Below, in pieces: positions 62,081 through 64,000 of a stretch of 64,000 nucleotides of DNA. The DNA is from Pectinophora gossypiella (Eukaryota > Arthropoda > Insecta > Lepidoptera > Gelechiidae): NCBI RefSeq assembly GCF_024362695.1, contig NW_026063270.1, positions 230,197 to 294,196 on the forward strand. Direction: 5' to 3'. Numbering within the stretch: the stretch's first letter is position 1; the number at the start of each line of letters is the position of its first letter. Made by a program: the position numbers and the translations under genes. The notes beneath the pieces were generated by a model. That model searched no databases and was not told where the DNA came from. It worked only from the letters and a program-made list of their open reading frames with translations.

Positions 62081-62560
62081 TTTATATATATTAACTTTTA
62101 TTTATAAATATATACATATATATTAGGGTGATTTCCAAACTACCCAGGAGGTACAACCCAGTAGCTCGCTTTTTTTCATGTGGTTCCCCCGCTAATCGAG
62201 GGCCGATCCACCTACTTATATGAGAAGAAGGTTCTATCTAATGAGTTAGCAATAGTCATTCAATAAGCAGAGAAATTGTGAAAGAAAAGCAATTTTTAGC
62301 TAAGGAATTTAAAATAAAAGAGCAATTTTCAGCAATTAGCATGCAATAAGCAAAGCAATTACTCAGTAATTGGTCAAACATAAGGCGAGTTGTATAATTT
62401 AAAGATATTATTGACAATAACAAACAGCTACCGGTTTGTTAATACTTACATTGAGTTATCATCGCTAAGTTGACCAAATTATAGTACAGGGTTATCACAT
62501 TCTCTAAATGAAAATATGTGTTTTTAATCAATTGTAACAATGCTTGCATGACCTAACCAA
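62081..62560. other. AT-rich stretch without recognised genes
   Basis: Only a recurrence of agcaatt words near 62280-62370 and a short GC-richer block around 62130-62215 stand out. Confidence 0.5.
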
Positions 62561-62571
62561 CCGTTGGTGTT

Positions 62572-62862
62572 GTGGACGCTAATCTTCAAGAACAAGTGGA
62601 TGGGTGTGAGGAAAACTGGCAAGATGAACACGTCGGTGTGGTGCGGACTGGTGGCACGGGAGGAGAAGTGGAGCTAGTTGGGCAGATGGAATTAGGCCAT
62701 CACTCTCTTGCTTCAGTTAAGTTCCACTCAGATCAGGTGGGTTGTCGCATGGATGAACATCGCATTGGGTTGGGAGTAATTCGGAATAGAACTGTCCATG
62801 TTGTTCCCTTCATCGTAGGGCACTTCAGTGGGACTGTGGATCGATCAACAATAGTTACGTGA
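62572..62862 (+). CDS. Open frame of 96 codons, unknown; possibly not coding
   Basis: The frame lacks an ATG at its start and is rich in Val and Gly. The region has clearly higher GC than its surroundings. The minus strand of the same block also has open stretches, so it may be a fragment of a decayed gene or transposon whose true strand cannot be decided. No family is recognised. Confidence 0.2.
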   Translation: MDANLQEQVDGCEENWQDEHVGVVRTGGTGGEVELVGQMELGHHSLASVKFHSDQVGCRMDEHRIGLGVIRNRTVHVVPFIVGHFSGTVDRSTIVT

Positions 62863-62870
62863 GTTGGCTG

Positions 62871-63065
62871 TCAAACCGATATGACGTGCCAGCCGAATCT
62901 AGCGACCAGGGTATGCAGGGGAATGGAGGTATCCTGTGGAGTAATCATATCAGCAAAGGTGAAAATGTCGATTGGAGTGAGTGTGTTATGTTTTTTGAGG
63001 AACCGTCTCATGCGAAACAGTGTTCTATTGGAAAGAATAGTAAAAATAAATACAAAAAACACCAT
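62871..63065 (-). pseudogene. Coding-like minus-strand fragment, unknown
   Basis: The C-terminal part TPIDIFTFADMITPQDTSIP and HTLVARFGWHVISV reads like protein sequence. The N-terminal part of the frame comes from the adjacent satellite. It is probably a remnant of an older element truncated by the satellite. Product unknown. Confidence 0.25.
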
Positions 63066-64000
63066 TTAGCGTGACATAGCTCTAACCAGATCCACTGGAA
63101 AACATAAAACCATGTAAAACCCTAAATTTTTGTTTAGCTCATACACAATATTATGTTTTTTGAGGAACCGTCTCATGCGAAACAGTGTTCTATTGAGAAG
63201 TATTCTAAGAAGAAATGCAAAAAACACTATTTAGCATGACATAGCTCTAACCATATCCACTGGAAAACAAAAAACCATATAAAACCTAAGTTTTAGTTTA
63301 GCTCATACACGATATTATGTTTTTTGAGGAACCGTCTCATGCGAAACAGTGTTCTATTGGAAAGAATAGTAAAAAGAAATACAAAAAACACCATTTAGCG
63401 TGAAATAGCTCTAACCAGATCCACTGGAAAACATAAAACCATGTAAAACCCTAAAATTTTGTTTAGCTCATACACAATATTATGTTTTTTGAGGAACCGT
63501 CTCATGCGAAACAGTGTTCTATTGGAAAGAATAGTAAAAAGAAATACAGAAAACACCATTTAGCGTGACATGGCTCTAACCAGATCCACTGGAAAACATA
63601 AAACCATGTAAAACCCTAAATTTTTGTTTAGCTCATACACGATATTATGTTTTTTGAGGAACCGTCTCATGCGAAACAGTGTTCTATTGGAAAGAATAGT
63701 AAAAAGAAATACAAAAAACACCATTTAGCGTGACATAGCTCTAACCAGATCCACTGGAAAACATTAAACCATGTAAAACCCTTAAGTTTTAGTTTAGCTC
63801 ACACACGATATTATGTTTTTTGAGGAACCGTCTCATGCGAAACAGTGTTATATTGAAAAGTATTTTAAGAAGAAATGCAAAGAACACAATTTAGCGTGAC
63901 ATGGCTCTAACCAGATCCACTGGAAAACATAAACCCATATAAAACCTAAGTTTTAGTTTAGCTCATACACGATATTATGTTTTTTGAGGAACCGTCTCAT
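62988..64000 (+). repeat. Satellite array, monomer about 165 bp, continues past the window
   Basis: The word atgttttttgaggaaccgtc recurs at 62988, 63153, 63317, 63482, 63647, 63813 and 63977, a spacing of 164-166 bp. Monomers share 'ctctaaccagatccactgg' and 'gtttagctcatacac'. Two monomers (63153 and 63813) share a variant with aagtattctaagaag or aagtattttaagaag, which hints at higher-order structure. Confidence 0.9.

Overview
The window is repeat-dense animal DNA, most likely from a moth or butterfly (Lepidoptera). Both copies of the long LTR carry the 'acgtcccactgctgggcaca' and 'acatacataaactcacgcc' fragments that I know as very common lepidopteran interspersed repeats, and a Dong-like (R4-clade) non-LTR element sits in a TAA microsatellite, as Bombyx Dong does. 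I see no convincing ordinary host gene except a possible 3'-terminal exon near 59.8-60.0 kb (minus strand). Layout: (1) 1-18897 is a very young, probably giant Ty3/gypsy-type LTR retrotransposon read on the minus strand. Gag (9606-8539) and Pol (8536-5039) are intact and joined by a textbook -1 frameshift signal. A perfect-looking tRNA-His primer-binding site at 12609-12592 places the inner end of the 5' LTR at 12613, so the LTR is about 6.3 kb and the whole element about 21 kb. The left (3') LTR is cut by the window edge. (2) 18898-55750 is a 37-kb train of head-to-tail composite elements. Each has a conserved head (ACTAGATGTCGCG, then a GC-rich hairpin), usually four (range one to fifteen) internal units of about 210-255 bp, a distinctive last unit, a (CAGT)n stretch and an ATA-rich tail into which the next element is fitted. 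Every internal unit carries a short inverted repeat holding two YY1/Pho-like GCCAT cores. A block of about 12.5 kb (about 27.6-40.1 kb) is duplicated in tandem at about 40.1-50.6 kb, with whole units lost. The block contains a double-palindrome TA-inserting MITE and a LINE/SINE-like insertion with a (TA)n tail. (3) 55751-59664 is a Dong-like element with a Myb-like N-terminus, reverse transcriptase, CCHC knuckle and restriction-like endonuclease, damaged by one frameshift and one C-terminal deletion. (4) 59683-62080 holds a related ACTAGATG head, a possible minus-strand terminal exon with a poly(A) signal, and about seven copies of a 225-240-bp unit that repeats a splice-acceptor-like sequence, interrupted by a poly(A) retroposed insert. 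(5) 62988-64000 is a satellite with a monomer of about 165 bp that runs off the window. The region looks like heterochromatin-like or transposon-trap sequence in which successive mobile elements landed in the AT-rich junctions of earlier ones, followed by unequal exchange. All positions come from reading by eye. Identity estimates and unit counts are approximate.
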